64,000 nt of DNA from Chloroflexota bacterium (lineage in GTDB: Bacteria > Chloroflexota > Anaerolineae > Anaerolineales > Anaerolineaceae), in assembly GCA_016838895.1 (NCBI GenBank), contig JAEKNU010000005.1, forward strand, positions 1-64,000, in the 5' to 3' direction. The notes beneath the pieces are model-generated. The model was not told the DNA's origin, did no database searches, and saw only the letters and a program-made list of their open reading frames with translations. Made by a program: the position numbers and the translations under genes. How positions within the stretch are numbered: the stretch's first letter is position 1; every line of letters starts with the position of its first letter. Positions 42,940 through 52,440 of this stretch are shown here, one piece after another.

Positions 42940-44457
42940 TTATTTAATAAATCCTGGGCCTTCAATTTTTGTGTATTTAGTTAATATTCCTCTCGCGTTT
43001 ATTAATCGTTCCATTACCTTATCACGCCCAATGATTTCCAGTGTCTCAAAAAGAGGTGGTGTTACGGTTTGCCCAGTGCTGGCATTGCGTAAAATACCGA
43101 AAACCTGACCAGCTTTGTATCCAGATCGCTCAACATAGTCACGCATGGGTTGCTCAGCAGTGGCTGCAGAAATTTCAGGTAAAGGTTTTAATATTTCAAT
43201 ACAGTTGTTTAATATTTCCAGGGAAGTTGCAGGGTCCAAACCCTTGGCAATTAAAAACTCCGGCGCATAAGACACTTCATCCTTGAACAGGAAACCAGCT
43301 TTTTCAATACAATCATCCAGTGTAACCAGACGTTCCTGAATAATTGGGGTTATTTTTTTTACTTTATCCAAATCTGCCTGACACCCTGCTTTGATAAAAA
43401 CAGGCAGTAATCGATCTGCCAAATCATCAATGGACAAATTTCGGATATGCAACCCATTGAAATGATCCAATTTCGAAAAATTAATCGCTGCAGGCGAAGG
43501 ATTTAAACGATTCAAGTCAAAATCACGAATCAAATTATCCAGGCTAAAGAATTCGGTATGATCATCCAAACTCCACCCCATCAATGATATCCAGTTGATA
43601 ATTCCTTCTGGCAAATATCCCAATTCTTCCATATCTTGTACAAAAATGGAGTGTCCTGTTTTATTCAATTCTTGCGCTTCACGTTTACTCATTTTCCCCT
43701 TACCGGATGGTTTTAGGAACACAGACAGGTGAATCCAGATAGGTTCCTCCCACCCAAATGCCCGATAGAGCATGCTGTGTAGAGGGAAAGTCGGCAACCA
43801 CTCTGAGCCGCGAATAACATGGCTAATTTTCATCAAATGATCATCCACCATCGCTGCCAGATGATATAAAGCCCAGCCATCAGATTTTACAATGATCGCA
43901 TCATCCAATTGTTTGTTCTCAATAGTGATATCGCCACGTACCAGATCAGTAACTGTTGTAGCACCATCTTTCGGAGTTTTAAAACGCACCACATGTCGCT
44001 CCCCATTGGCTACACGCTCTTTTGCTTCTTCCAAAGACACTTTTCGACACAGTCCATCATAATGTGGATTGATTTTATTCTTTTGTTGTTCTTCCCGCAC
44101 AGCCGATATCCGTTCAGATGTACAGAAACATGGATATGCATGACCTGAATCTATTAATTTCTGGGCATATTCTTGATATATCTCTTTTCGTTCTGATTGC
44201 CGATATGGTCCATAAGGACCGCCTATATCTGGCCCTTCATCCCATTGCACACCCAGCCATTTTAATCCGTTTATTAACTCTTCTTCAGCACCTTCTACAT
44301 ACCGTTTACGATCCGTATCCTCGATACGCAAAATAAACTGCCCCTCATTTTGGCGGGCAACCAAATAATCATATAAAGCCGTCCGTGCGGATCCCAAATG
44401 AACCCTGCCTGTTGGTGACGGCGCAAATCGTACACGTACTGGTTTTTGATTTGTCAC
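42940..44457 (-). CDS. gltX: Glutamyl-tRNA synthetase
   Basis: The 505-residue class I synthetase has RFAPSPTGRVHLGSARTAL (HIGH-type motif), a Cys-rich insertion (CFCTSE and later GLCRK), GSEWLPTFPLHSML, the GKMSKRE motif and a long C-terminal anticodon-binding domain. In bacteria without glutaminyl-tRNA synthetase this enzyme also charges tRNA-Gln with Glu; whether that holds here cannot be seen in the window. It begins 17 bases after rodA, so it is the last protein gene of the shape/division operon. Confidence 0.97.
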   Translation of the reverse strand: MTNQKPVRVRFAPSPTGRVHLGSARTALYDYLVARQNEGQFILRIEDTDRKRYVEGAEEELINGLKWLGVQWDEGPDIGGPYGPYRQSERKEIYQEYAQKLIDSGHAYPCFCTSERISAVREEQQKNKINPHYDGLCRKVSLEEAKERVANGERHVVRFKTPKDGATTVTDLVRGDITIENKQLDDAIIVKSDGWALYHLAAMVDDHLMKISHVIRGSEWLPTFPLHSMLYRAFGWEEPIWIHLSVFLKPSGKGKMSKREAQELNKTGHSIFVQDMEELGYLPEGIINWISLMGWSLDDHTEFFSLDNLIRDFDLNRLNPSPAAINFSKLDHFNGLHIRNLSIDDLADRLLPVFIKAGCQADLDKVKKITPIIQERLVTLDDCIEKAGFLFKDEVSYAPEFLIAKGLDPATSLEILNNCIEILKPLPEISAATAEQPMRDYVERSGYKAGQVFGILRNASTGQTVTPPLFETLEIIGRDKVMERLINARGILTKYTKIEGPGFIK

Positions 44458-44474
44458 AATCTTTCTCCAATAAA

Positions 44475-45572
44475 TTATGTCTCGTATATCTTACTGCGAA
44501 TAATGATACTTTCAACCAGGCCCACACCAATTGCCAAGGTCGTTAGCGAGCTTCCGCCATAACTTACAAATGGCAACGTTAAACCTGTTACTGGCAGTAA
44601 ATTTAAATTGACCCCAATATTTACAGTGGTCTGAAAAAGCATTAATACTGCAAATCCGTAACAAATCAAACTACCGTATACATCACCAGCTTTTTGACCT
44701 GCCCGAAAAATGCGATAAATAACAAAGAATATCAGGAGTGTTATGATGAAGGCGCCCACAAAACCAAATTCCGAACTCATGGCAGAAAAAATATAATCAG
44801 TATGGCGCACTTTTTGAAAACGTAATTGTACCTGCGTGCTATGACCGTATCCCTGGCCAAACCATCCGCCGGAACCAATCGTGATTAATGCCTGTTCAAT
44901 ATTATATGTATTTCCATGTCTGGCATTCGGATCAGGATATAAAAAAGTCAGGACACGTAATTGCTGATAATCTTCCAACAATGGAAAAACGGCCAATCCA
45001 CCAACCAGTCCGATTCCAGCGAAGATGAAAAGATATTTTGTTGGCAGTCCATTGATCCAGAGCATGGAAAACCATATCACCATCAATACAATTGAAATAC
45101 TTAAGTTTGGCTGAATAATAACAAGACTCACGATACCAATGGATATAAATAAACTCCCGCCAATCCACATCCAGATATTATCTTTTCTGCGGTGTTTTGA
45201 AAAATAATGTGCCAGTACAAGAATAATTACAATTTTTGCTAATTCCGATGGTTGAACCGCAATCAGCCCTAATTCAAGCCAACGTTGGGCACCAAAACTA
45301 GCTGCCCCCATAACATAAATGACCACTAAAAAAAGAAAAACAAATACATACAGGGCAACGGATAACGCTCGCCAGTAATGGTAATCAATTATCGTTGTAA
45401 TAAATATAATTACCAGAGAAATACCAAAAAAAACAGCCTGGCGCACATCATACCCTGCAAGATCTGTGTTACCAGCAATTGCAGAGCGAATCATGATAAT
45501 ACCAAAAATACTAAGGAAAACAACGATGCCAAGTAAGACAAAATCAAATTGGCGCCAGAATTCTCTACGCAT
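44475..45572 (-). CDS. rodA: Peptidoglycan glycosyltransferase RodA (SEDS family)
   Basis: The 365-residue protein has about ten membrane helices, QRWLELGLIAVQPSELAKI, the conserved ALITIGSGGWFGQGYGHST loop, and LPVTGLTLPFVSYGGSS at the C-terminus. RodA polymerises glycan strands for elongation, paired with the transpeptidase PBP2 encoded upstream in the same operon. Lack of FtsW-type C-terminal extension and position with mreBCD/mrdA support RodA. Confidence 0.95.
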   Translation of the reverse strand: MRREFWRQFDFVLLGIVVFLSIFGIIMIRSAIAGNTDLAGYDVRQAVFFGISLVIIFITTIIDYHYWRALSVALYVFVFLFLVVIYVMGAASFGAQRWLELGLIAVQPSELAKIVIILVLAHYFSKHRRKDNIWMWIGGSLFISIGIVSLVIIQPNLSISIVLMVIWFSMLWINGLPTKYLFIFAGIGLVGGLAVFPLLEDYQQLRVLTFLYPDPNARHGNTYNIEQALITIGSGGWFGQGYGHSTQVQLRFQKVRHTDYIFSAMSSEFGFVGAFIITLLIFFVIYRIFRAGQKAGDVYGSLICYGFAVLMLFQTTVNIGVNLNLLPVTGLTLPFVSYGGSSLTTLAIGVGLVESIIIRSKIYET

Positions 45573-45580
45573 AACCTACA

Positions 45581-45847
45581 CTATCCAATATTTCGCCCTT
45601 GTTGAGATGCTAAAGGAATATCAGCAACCAGGCGTTGTTCTCGTCCATCATGAGAAACTGATATTTGAACCAGATCAGGGTCAATGGATACATACTTGGA
45701 AATTACATCAACAATCTCATCCTTCATTTTGTTAACCACTTTAGGAGAGAGATTAATCCGATCATGGATTAATACAAATTTCAGTCGATCCTTTGCTGTT
45801 CTGGCACTTTTTCGTTTACCAGATAGACGGTCAACTAAATTATCCAT
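45581..45847 (-). CDS. minE: Cell division topological factor MinE
   Basis: The 88-residue protein has the MinD-stimulating helix/strand (KDRLKFVLIHDRINLSP), the linker and the C-terminal dimerisation part (DEIVDVISKYVSIDPDLVQI). It drives MinCD oscillation and places the division site at midcell. GGAGGGG at the end of minD serves as its ribosome site; three bases separate them. Confidence 0.95.
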   Translation of the reverse strand: MDNLVDRLSGKRKSARTAKDRLKFVLIHDRINLSPKVVNKMKDEIVDVISKYVSIDPDLVQISVSHDGREQRLVADIPLASQQGRNIG

Positions 45848-45850
45848 GAT

Positions 45851-46654
45851 TTAATCCCCTCCTGGTTTGAACATCTTGCTCAATCGACCAAGAATGTCAT
45901 CTTTGCCATTTAAAGCGATGAACGGTACTTCCTGTCCCATTAAACGTTTACCGATATTGTCAAATGTAAGACCAATCTTTGACTTCTTATCCAAGGCTAT
46001 CGGTTGTCCTCGATTTGTACTGATAATGACCGATTCATCTTCTGGAATAATACCAATCAATTCAATTGATAATAATTCCTGAACATCAATAGAATCCAGC
46101 ATATCACCTTTACGAACCAAATCCATATTGATTCTATTAATTATTAATTTCGCAGGACCTTTCTCTTCTGCTTCAATCAATCCAATGATTCGATCCGCAT
46201 CTCTGACGGCTGAAACTTCCGGATTTGTTACTACAATAATTGAATCTGCGGGTGCAATAGCATTGCGGAATCCACGTTCGATACCTGCAGGTGAATCAAT
46301 AAGAATCCAATCAAATTCTGGGCGTAATTCATCACAAATCTGGATCATATCGCTGGGCGATAAAGCAGATTTATCCCTTGTTTGTGCCGCCGGAATAAGG
46401 TACAAATCTTGATTCCGCTTATCACGGATCATAGCTTGTTTTAATCTGCAGCGTCCTTCTACAACATCAATAATATCGTACACAATTCGATTTTCTAATC
46501 CCAGTACCACATCCAGATTTCTTAAACCAATATCACCATCAATACAAACAACTTTCTGTCCTTGCTCTGCCAATGCAACAGCAATATTCGCTGTTGTTGT
46601 TGTTTTTCCCACACCACCTTTTCCAGATGTAATGGTTACTACTTTTGCTGCCAT
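45851..46654 (-). CDS. minD: Septum site-determining ATPase MinD
   Basis: The 267-residue ATPase has the deviant Walker A (TSGKGGVGKTTTTANIAV), IDGDIGLRNLDVVLGLE, the WILIDSPAGIERGF Walker B region, TNPEVSAVRDADR and a C-terminal amphipathic membrane-targeting helix (LGRLSKMFK). Membrane-bound MinD recruits MinC and is released by MinE, both flanking. Confidence 0.97.
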   Translation of the reverse strand: MAAKVVTITSGKGGVGKTTTTANIAVALAEQGQKVVCIDGDIGLRNLDVVLGLENRIVYDIIDVVEGRCRLKQAMIRDKRNQDLYLIPAAQTRDKSALSPSDMIQICDELRPEFDWILIDSPAGIERGFRNAIAPADSIIVVTNPEVSAVRDADRIIGLIEAEEKGPAKLIINRINMDLVRKGDMLDSIDVQELLSIELIGIIPEDESVIISTNRGQPIALDKKSKIGLTFDNIGKRLMGQEVPFIALNGKDDILGRLSKMFKPGGD

Positions 46655-46665
46655 AAATTCTCCTG

Positions 46666-47337
46666 TTATGCTTTCCAGGGTTTTGCGATAATTTGTTCTC
46701 CATCAACCTTTGCGATCTCAGGCTGTGGTTTGCCTTTTCTTTTCGGCGGAATCGTTATATAATCCGCAATTCTTAATTGAGTGGGGTTTAAATCCATGGC
46801 ACAAACACATGCCTCCGCATTGCCCATTGCACCAGCATGAACTGTTCCTCTTAACTTTCCCCATATCAGCACATTACCTGTAGCAATAATTTCTGCACCC
46901 GGATTCACATCCCCCAGCACCACTACATGGCCTGCATAACTAATCCGGTAACCCGAACGCAATGTCTTATTTAAAAACACTGCTAATTCTCCATCCGGAA
47001 TAATGGGCTCAGTTTTTCGATTAATGCCAGCAGATGGTCGTGGCAAGCTGATGCCAATACCTAATGATTTGGCATTATCAATTGAACGTTCCATTGTTGA
47101 TAATAGCGCCCATAGTGTAATGCCTTTTTCAGAAAGAACATCTCGCATCCTGCCTAATTGAGAAGCAGTAACGAGAAGATCACCAATATCCAAAGCCAAT
47201 TTTGCACCCTGGAAAAAGGCTTCCTGCTCGCCAATTTTTTGTTGTAGCGCAGAAAAAACATCATCCCATTCATCAGTGCGAACGGTCACAAGGATGCCAT
47301 CCTTAATGCCTTTAATTTGTAGTGCAGGAATATTCAT
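46666..47337 (-). CDS. minC: Septum site-determining protein MinC
   Basis: The 223-residue FtsZ inhibitor has the N-terminal MinC_N domain (1-100) and the beta-helical C-domain with VLGDVNPGAEIIATGNVLIW, the GKLRGTVHAGAMGNAEA segment and LNPTQLRIADYI. Twelve bases before minD. The C-terminal end is a short basic extension. Confidence 0.94.
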   Translation of the reverse strand: MNIPALQIKGIKDGILVTVRTDEWDDVFSALQQKIGEQEAFFQGAKLALDIGDLLVTASQLGRMRDVLSEKGITLWALLSTMERSIDNAKSLGIGISLPRPSAGINRKTEPIIPDGELAVFLNKTLRSGYRISYAGHVVVLGDVNPGAEIIATGNVLIWGKLRGTVHAGAMGNAEACVCAMDLNPTQLRIADYITIPPKRKGKPQPEIAKVDGEQIIAKPWKA

Positions 47338-47399
47338 TATAATTTCCAGATCGCAGAATTAATTTACTTATTTCAGAGAATTATATCAAAAAACAAACA

Positions 47400-49478
47400 T
47401 TATGACCCAGGCACAGCATTATCGATCTCTTTTAGTTCGAAATATGCTTCCATTACCTTTCTTACCACGGGACCAGCGACACTAGCACCTTCACCACCGT
47501 TGTAAACAAAGGCGACAACAACAATTTCAGGATCGTCATAGGGCGCATACCCAACATACCAGGCATGTGTAGGCCAACTACCTCGCTGACAAAGTCCTTT
47601 TTCGTTTGCAATATCATCACAATATTCAGCAGTACCTGTTTTACCAGCAGATTGAATTTCCAAATCAAATTCAGCAAATTCTTTATGAATCGTTCCACCA
47701 TCCATGACGGTCATGCGCATCCCTTCTTTTGCCATCTCAATCACAAATGGATCGATAGTCCGAAATTCGCCAGTTGGTTGATTGTCTTCATCATAGATTT
47801 CAATAAGTGGCTCTTCGGTAATATCTTGTTTGAGACGCTCTTCAAATGGTTTAATGACATCCCCATCGGCATCCAAAATTTCGTGAATTAATGTCGGCTG
47901 CATCATTTTCCCATCATTTGCCAAAGTCGCGAATGATACTAATACCTGCATGGGGGTAGATAATACATAGCCCTGCCCCATTGATGCAATGTATGTATCC
48001 CCTGTGGCCCAAATTTCACCAGCATTGATACGTTTCCACTGCGGATCAGGCACCAAACCAGTCATCTCGCCATATAATTCTATGCCACTTTCTTCACCAT
48101 AACCCAATGCTTCGGCGTATTCTTTCATCCGGTATACCCCTAAACCCTGTTTTACTTCATCCTCAAAACCACCGGATATCTTATAAAAGTAAACATCACA
48201 GGACAATGAAATCGCATGGCGCCAATCCACCTTTCCATGGCCAGTATCCTGCCAACAAACATACTCAAATGGCGTACCAACTTCATTTGCACTATACTTT
48301 TGAATAACTGTGATCTGGCCTTCTTCTGGACAATCCAGTGTCTCATTTAGTTCGACAACACCTTCATTTAATGCGCCAACAGCTGCGGCTAGTTTGTATA
48401 CCGATCCTGGAGGGTATTCTGCAGAGATAGCGTGATTGAATAACGGCTTACGTACATCTTCCAGCAATTGCTGATAATAATACGCTGGGATCAATCTTGC
48501 CATACGATTATTTTCATACGTTGGATGCGAAACGAGTGAAAGAATTTCACCCGTTTTGGGATTCATTGCGATAGCCACACCAACCGTCATTCTTTCTTCA
48601 TTCAAATAGGCGTTCCAGCCCTGCATTTCAGTCACCAATGCATATTTCGTTGCCACCTGTAATCGAGTATCAATTGTCAACTTAACATTATTACCGGGTA
48701 CCGGATCAACGGGTGGCTCCAGATCACTGATGATGCGCCCGCCAACATCAACTTCTACAACCCGTAAACCATTGGTTCCCATTAATTCATCATTCATTGA
48801 GTCTTCGACGCCGGCAAATCCAATTTTGTCAGTACCAATTGAAAACCCTGCACTTTCATATTCATCAGCGACTTCCTCATAAATCGGTCCGAGAAAACCA
48901 ATAACTTCTGAAGTCAGCCAACCAGTGGGATAGTCTCGTACAGGCTCTACCTCAACACTAACACCTGGCCAATCATTCGCTTTTTCCATTACAATTAATG
49001 CCATTTCCCGGGAAACATTGCAAACAATGGATGTTGGGTTATATGGCCAGTTGGTGTCAGCAATAAAAACAATTTCCTCAATACCAAACTCATTGTCACA
49101 TGGTTTGAATGTTTTTACAGCCAATTCGTCTTCTAAATCACCCTGGTTTACGGAAACATTAATAACTTCTGATAATTGCCTGTATACTTCCTGTGTTGCC
49201 GCCTCATCATCTGGCAAGTTTGCAGGAGTAATTGCAATATTAAACGAGGGAATATTCCGTGCAAGCACATATCCATTTCGATCATAAATAACGCCTCGCT
49301 GCGTCGCCACACTGATATTACTAATACGATTCTCTTCTGCTAATGCTAAATAATCCGGACCCTCTATAATTTGTAAACTAAACAATCGGATCATGTAAAA
49401 CAGGAATATCGCCCCTAAGATGATATACAGAAATCGCATACGCGATGAGGATAGGTTCTCTTTCCGCATTTCACTCAT
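47400..49478 (-). CDS. mrdA: Penicillin-binding protein 2 (class B transpeptidase)
   Basis: The 692-residue protein has one N-terminal membrane helix (about 13-33), the dimerisation/pedestal region with NRISNISVATQRGVIYDRNG, and the transpeptidase domain: catalytic SxxK in PPGSVYKLAA, second motif SLSCD, and third motif KTGTAEY. It cross-links peptidoglycan during elongation with RodA. The second motif is S-x-D type as in PBP2-like enzymes. ATG overlaps mreD by four bases. Confidence 0.95.
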   Translation of the reverse strand: MSEMRKENLSSSRMRFLYIILGAIFLFYMIRLFSLQIIEGPDYLALAEENRISNISVATQRGVIYDRNGYVLARNIPSFNIAITPANLPDDEAATQEVYRQLSEVINVSVNQGDLEDELAVKTFKPCDNEFGIEEIVFIADTNWPYNPTSIVCNVSREMALIVMEKANDWPGVSVEVEPVRDYPTGWLTSEVIGFLGPIYEEVADEYESAGFSIGTDKIGFAGVEDSMNDELMGTNGLRVVEVDVGGRIISDLEPPVDPVPGNNVKLTIDTRLQVATKYALVTEMQGWNAYLNEERMTVGVAIAMNPKTGEILSLVSHPTYENNRMARLIPAYYYQQLLEDVRKPLFNHAISAEYPPGSVYKLAAAVGALNEGVVELNETLDCPEEGQITVIQKYSANEVGTPFEYVCWQDTGHGKVDWRHAISLSCDVYFYKISGGFEDEVKQGLGVYRMKEYAEALGYGEESGIELYGEMTGLVPDPQWKRINAGEIWATGDTYIASMGQGYVLSTPMQVLVSFATLANDGKMMQPTLIHEILDADGDVIKPFEERLKQDITEEPLIEIYDEDNQPTGEFRTIDPFVIEMAKEGMRMTVMDGGTIHKEFAEFDLEIQSAGKTGTAEYCDDIANEKGLCQRGSWPTHAWYVGYAPYDDPEIVVVAFVYNGGEGASVAGPVVRKVMEAYFELKEIDNAVPGS

Positions 49479-49975
49479 TGGTTAATTTTCTCCACAAATA
49501 CAACATCAAGGAAATCATTGAGTATATAGTAAACAGGCACTGCAAAAATCAAATTCAACAAAACACTGGGTATTACAATTAGATTCAACGATTCCATAAT
49601 TGGTAAGATGCTACCTGTAAACTTCAGAGCCAATAAAGAGAGTACCTGAAACATGAAAGTACCGATAATTACCAGAAATATATAGGCAAGAACTGGCATT
49701 TGCCAAATTCGTTTTTTGATATATTGTGCTGCAAAAATCATACTGGCAAATACCACAATCGGCACCAAGAATGGCATTTTTGAGATATATCCGTATATCA
49801 ATCCTGCAAGCAGTGCCCAAAACCATGATCTACCTGCGCGCGGGTGCATGGCATACACAATAATTACCAAAAGTAACATATCTGCATAACCATACAACAA
49901 GGATAGCTTGTTGACGACCACCATTTGCATCATAATGCTGAATAAAATCACAGGAAATGCCAGTAAATAACTCAC
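49475..49975 (-). CDS. mreD: Rod shape-determining protein MreD
   Basis: A 166-residue protein of five membrane helices, starting with GTG 49975, positioned between mreC and mrdA. MreD sequences diverge strongly; the call rests on size, hydrophobicity and gene order, with the PRAGRSWFWALLAGLIYG loop similar to the family. It is thought to scaffold the elongasome. Confidence 0.88.
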   Translation of the reverse strand: MSYLLAFPVILFSIMMQMVVVNKLSLLYGYADMLLLVIIVYAMHPRAGRSWFWALLAGLIYGYISKMPFLVPIVVFASMIFAAQYIKKRIWQMPVLAYIFLVIIGTFMFQVLSLLALKFTGSILPIMESLNLIVIPSVLLNLIFAVPVYYILNDFLDVVFVEKINQ

Positions 49976-49979
49976 GCGG

Positions 49980-50828
49980 TTATTGGGTTCCTTCAGGTTC
50001 CAACGGTGATAAATCTGTAGGTCTGAAATTTGTAATCACTAACACAGCTCTCAAACTGTCAAAATCTACCGATGGTTGAACAGAAGCAATTTGAAATAAC
50101 TCATTTTCACGTTTGCGAACATTCGTAATTTCCCCAATAACAATATCTTTGGGGTAATTCCCCCCCAAACCAGATGTAAACAATATCTCTCCAACTGATA
50201 GATTGATTTCCTGAGAAATCATATCCAGATACAAATCAGCGGTAACTGAACCCGTCAATATCGCATCTGTCTGAGATTCTGCTAACCAGACATTCACTGT
50301 TGAATCCGGATCGCTGATCAGTTGAACACGGGCTGCTACAGCAGTAACTGCATCAATACGTCCCACTAATCCCTGATTGGTTACAACAGGCATCCCTCTT
50401 TGTAAACCATCATCAGAACCATGATCAATAATAATGTATTGCAAAAATGGGCTTGGATCTCGTCCAATTACTGAAGCCGCAATATATTTATTTTCAGGTT
50501 TTTCACGAGCAAAATCTAATAAGGCATACAGAATGTCTGCTTCCCGTAATTGTTGTTTATATTGTATATTCTCAGTTTGTAATCGAGCAATTTCATCTTC
50601 CAGTTCATTGTTCCGTTCCAACAGTTCAGTTGTATCTCTCGGAAGGGTTAATAATTCGTAGACACCTAAAAAACGCTCCGCAAAAACACCCTGGATTGAA
50701 ACAAAAGGAGATATGGCTTGATTTAGCATTGGACGCAATAATCCACCGGCAGCCATCAGGATAATTCCGATGAATATCAGCATAATTACCCCGACTTGCC
50801 AATTGCGTATCTTAAATTTAAGTTTCAT
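49980..50828 (-). CDS. mreC: Rod shape-determining protein MreC
   Basis: The 282-residue protein has an N-terminal membrane helix (about 13-33), a coiled coil (60-98) and the extracytoplasmic beta domain with ASVIGRDPSPFLQYIIIDHGS, GMPVVTNQGLVGRI and the FTSGLGGNYPKDIVIGEI segment. It links cytoplasmic MreB to PBP2. There is a weak ribosome site and a 27-base gap after mreB. Confidence 0.95.
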   Translation of the reverse strand: MKLKFKIRNWQVGVIMLIFIGIILMAAGGLLRPMLNQAISPFVSIQGVFAERFLGVYELLTLPRDTTELLERNNELEDEIARLQTENIQYKQQLREADILYALLDFAREKPENKYIAASVIGRDPSPFLQYIIIDHGSDDGLQRGMPVVTNQGLVGRIDAVTAVAARVQLISDPDSTVNVWLAESQTDAILTGSVTADLYLDMISQEINLSVGEILFTSGLGGNYPKDIVIGEITNVRKRENELFQIASVQPSVDFDSLRAVLVITNFRPTDLSPLEPEGTQ

Positions 50829-50855
50829 TTTAATTATTTACTTGGAAATACTGAT

Positions 50856-51920
50856 TTATTGCCTTAATCTATGAGTATCAATTAAGAGCTTATTTTCTTT
50901 ATACATTTCGAGATTTTCCAGAACAATGCCAGCACCACGAGCAACACAAGTAAGTGGATCTTCTGCAACCCATGTGCGGATATTAACTTCTTCAGCCAAT
51001 CTATCCGCTAAACCCTTTAAATATGCGCCCCCACCGGCTAAACAGATACCAGAGTCCAATAAATCGGAAAGGATTTCTGGTGGGGCTTCATCAAGGGAAT
51101 CTTTAACGGTTTCAATAATTACATTTAATGACGAGGCCATTGCTTCTCGGATTTCAACGGAGGAGATTTCGATCTCCTGCGGTAATCCGGTTACTAAATT
51201 TCTTCCACGAATTGCCATCGTCAGTTCAGATGGTAATGGATATGCAGACCCAATGGTAATCTTTACCTCTTCCGCCATCCGTTCACCAATCAATAAATTG
51301 TACTTATTACGGATATACGTCATAATATCCTGATCAAGTTCATCACCCGCTACACGCAATGAGCGGGAGGCAACCACTCCAGCTATGGATAATAATGCAA
51401 CCTCGGTTGTTCCACCGCCAATATCCACAATCATACTGCCCTGAATATCCATAATTGGTAAACCGGCACCAATAGCAGCGGCAATTGGTTCTTCAATTAA
51501 GATGGTTTCCCGTGCGCCAGCATTCATTGAGGCATCAAAAACAGCTCTTTTTTCAACTTCTGTCGCTCCGGATGGTATACCGATAACAACACGTGGCTTA
51601 GGTAGCGGAACCACGGTTTGAGCATGGGCTTTTCCGATAAAATATCCTAACATTTCCTTAGTAATATCAAATTCGGATATAACGCCATCTTTCATCGGAC
51701 GAATAACGATAACATTCATCGGTGTCCGACCAACCATTTCTTTTGCTAATGCTCCAATTTGTAAAGGTTCACGTGTTCTCTTATTAATTGCAACCCAAGA
51801 GGGTTCATTTATAACAATACCCTTGCCACTCACATAGACAAGCGTATTTGCTGTACCAAGGTCAATACCTATATCGAGTGATAGTAAACCGATGAGCCAA
51901 CTTATTGGATTAAATGCCAA
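50856..51920 (-). CDS. mreB: Actin-like rod shape protein MreB
   Basis: The 354-residue protein has all actin-fold nucleotide motifs: DIGIDLGTANTLVYV (phosphate 1), MIVDIGGGTTEVALLS (phosphate 2), and ICLAGGGAYLKGLADRL (adenosine). It polymerises under the membrane and guides cell-wall synthesis. I placed the start at TTG 51920, which has AGGAGA six bases upstream. The frame is open to 51986, but that stretch contains a promoter and matches no MreB N-terminus. First gene of mreBCD-mrdA-minCDE-rodA-gltX. Confidence 0.96.
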   Translation of the reverse strand: MAFNPISWLIGLLSLDIGIDLGTANTLVYVSGKGIVINEPSWVAINKRTREPLQIGALAKEMVGRTPMNVIVIRPMKDGVISEFDITKEMLGYFIGKAHAQTVVPLPKPRVVIGIPSGATEVEKRAVFDASMNAGARETILIEEPIAAAIGAGLPIMDIQGSMIVDIGGGTTEVALLSIAGVVASRSLRVAGDELDQDIMTYIRNKYNLLIGERMAEEVKITIGSAYPLPSELTMAIRGRNLVTGLPQEIEISSVEIREAMASSLNVIIETVKDSLDEAPPEILSDLLDSGICLAGGGAYLKGLADRLAEEVNIRTWVAEDPLTCVARGAGIVLENLEMYKENKLLIDTHRLRQ

Positions 51921-51962
51921 TGAAAATCTCCTGATAACATAATCAGCTAATTTGCGAGTAGC

Positions 51963-51971
51963 ATTATACCA
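51963..51971 (-). promoter_or_regulatory. Extended -10 promoter of the mre operon
   Basis: On the minus strand TGGTATAAT is a perfect extended -10. It lies 43 bases before the mreB start; the -35 region is weak. Confidence 0.6.
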
Positions 51972-52043
51972 TACTGAAAATGCCACATAATCTTGTTAAG
52001 CATACTTCAAAAGCATAGAATTGAATAGCCTATGCTCCAGTAC

Positions 52044-52072
52044 TTGACATCAAACCCAGTGGAAAATATAAT
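52044..52072 (+). promoter_or_regulatory. Consensus promoter of tRNA-Gly
   Basis: Perfect TTGACA (52044-52049) and perfect TATAAT (52067-52072) with a 17-base spacer, 11 bases before the tRNA. The strongest promoter in the window. Confidence 0.93.
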
Positions 52073-52083
52073 AGCCATACATT

Positions 52084-52155
52084 GCGGGTGTAGCCAAGTG
52101 GTAAGGCAGTAGCTTCCCAAGCTACCATTCGTCGGTTCGAATCCGATCACCCGCT
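52084..52155 (+). tRNA. tRNA-Gly (CCC)
   Basis: Acceptor GCGGGTG pairs with CACCCGC, the anticodon stem GTAGC/GCTAC holds loop TTCCCAA with anticodon CCC, and the T loop is TTCGAAT. CCA is not encoded. Confidence 0.95.
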
Positions 52156-52165
52156 CTTTCATAGT

Positions 52166-52198
52166 ATTCTTCATTATTATTATAGTGAAGAATTTTTA
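52166..52198 (+). terminator. Terminator after tRNA-Gly
   Basis: ATTCTTCA (52166-52173) pairs with TGAAGAAT (52186-52193), followed by TTTTATT. The loop of 12 bases is large. Confidence 0.6.
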
Positions 52199-52239
52199 TT
52201 TTAAAATCAACTTATTTAGTGATAGATATAAAACTGTAA

Positions 52240-52267
52240 TTGAATTAACGGGATTTTCGCTTATAAT
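52240..52267 (+). promoter_or_regulatory. Candidate promoter of the signalling cluster
   Basis: TTGAAT (52240-52245) and TATAAT (52262-52267) with a 16-base spacer. It lies about 175 bases before the first receiver gene, leaving a long leader that contains a possible terminator. Confidence 0.5.
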
Positions 52268-52325
52268 TGGGATAACAATCATTATAGTGCGATGCTAATA
52301 TTTCATCCAGGAATATTAAACGAAA

Positions 52326-52352
52326 GGGGAATTTATATTCGCCTTTTTTTTT
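52326..52352 (+). terminator. Possible leader terminator before the signalling cluster
   Basis: GGGGAAT (52326-52332) pairs with ATTCGCC (52337-52343) with one G-G mismatch, followed by nine T. It would lie between the upstream promoter and the receiver genes. The rest of the 285-base gap between tRNA-Gly and 52441 is AT-rich and holds nothing else I recognise. Confidence 0.45.
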
Positions 52353-52440
52353 GATTGATGTACAATATTAAAGGAAGTAGTTTGCATTCATAATGCTTTG
52401 ATACAATATAGCTTATCATCATTATTATTCGTAGGAGATC

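Noticed and set aside
51921-51986. N-terminal extension of MreB
   Set aside because: It contains a perfect extended -10 promoter and lies before the ribosome site; MreB homologues begin near the TTG at 51920.
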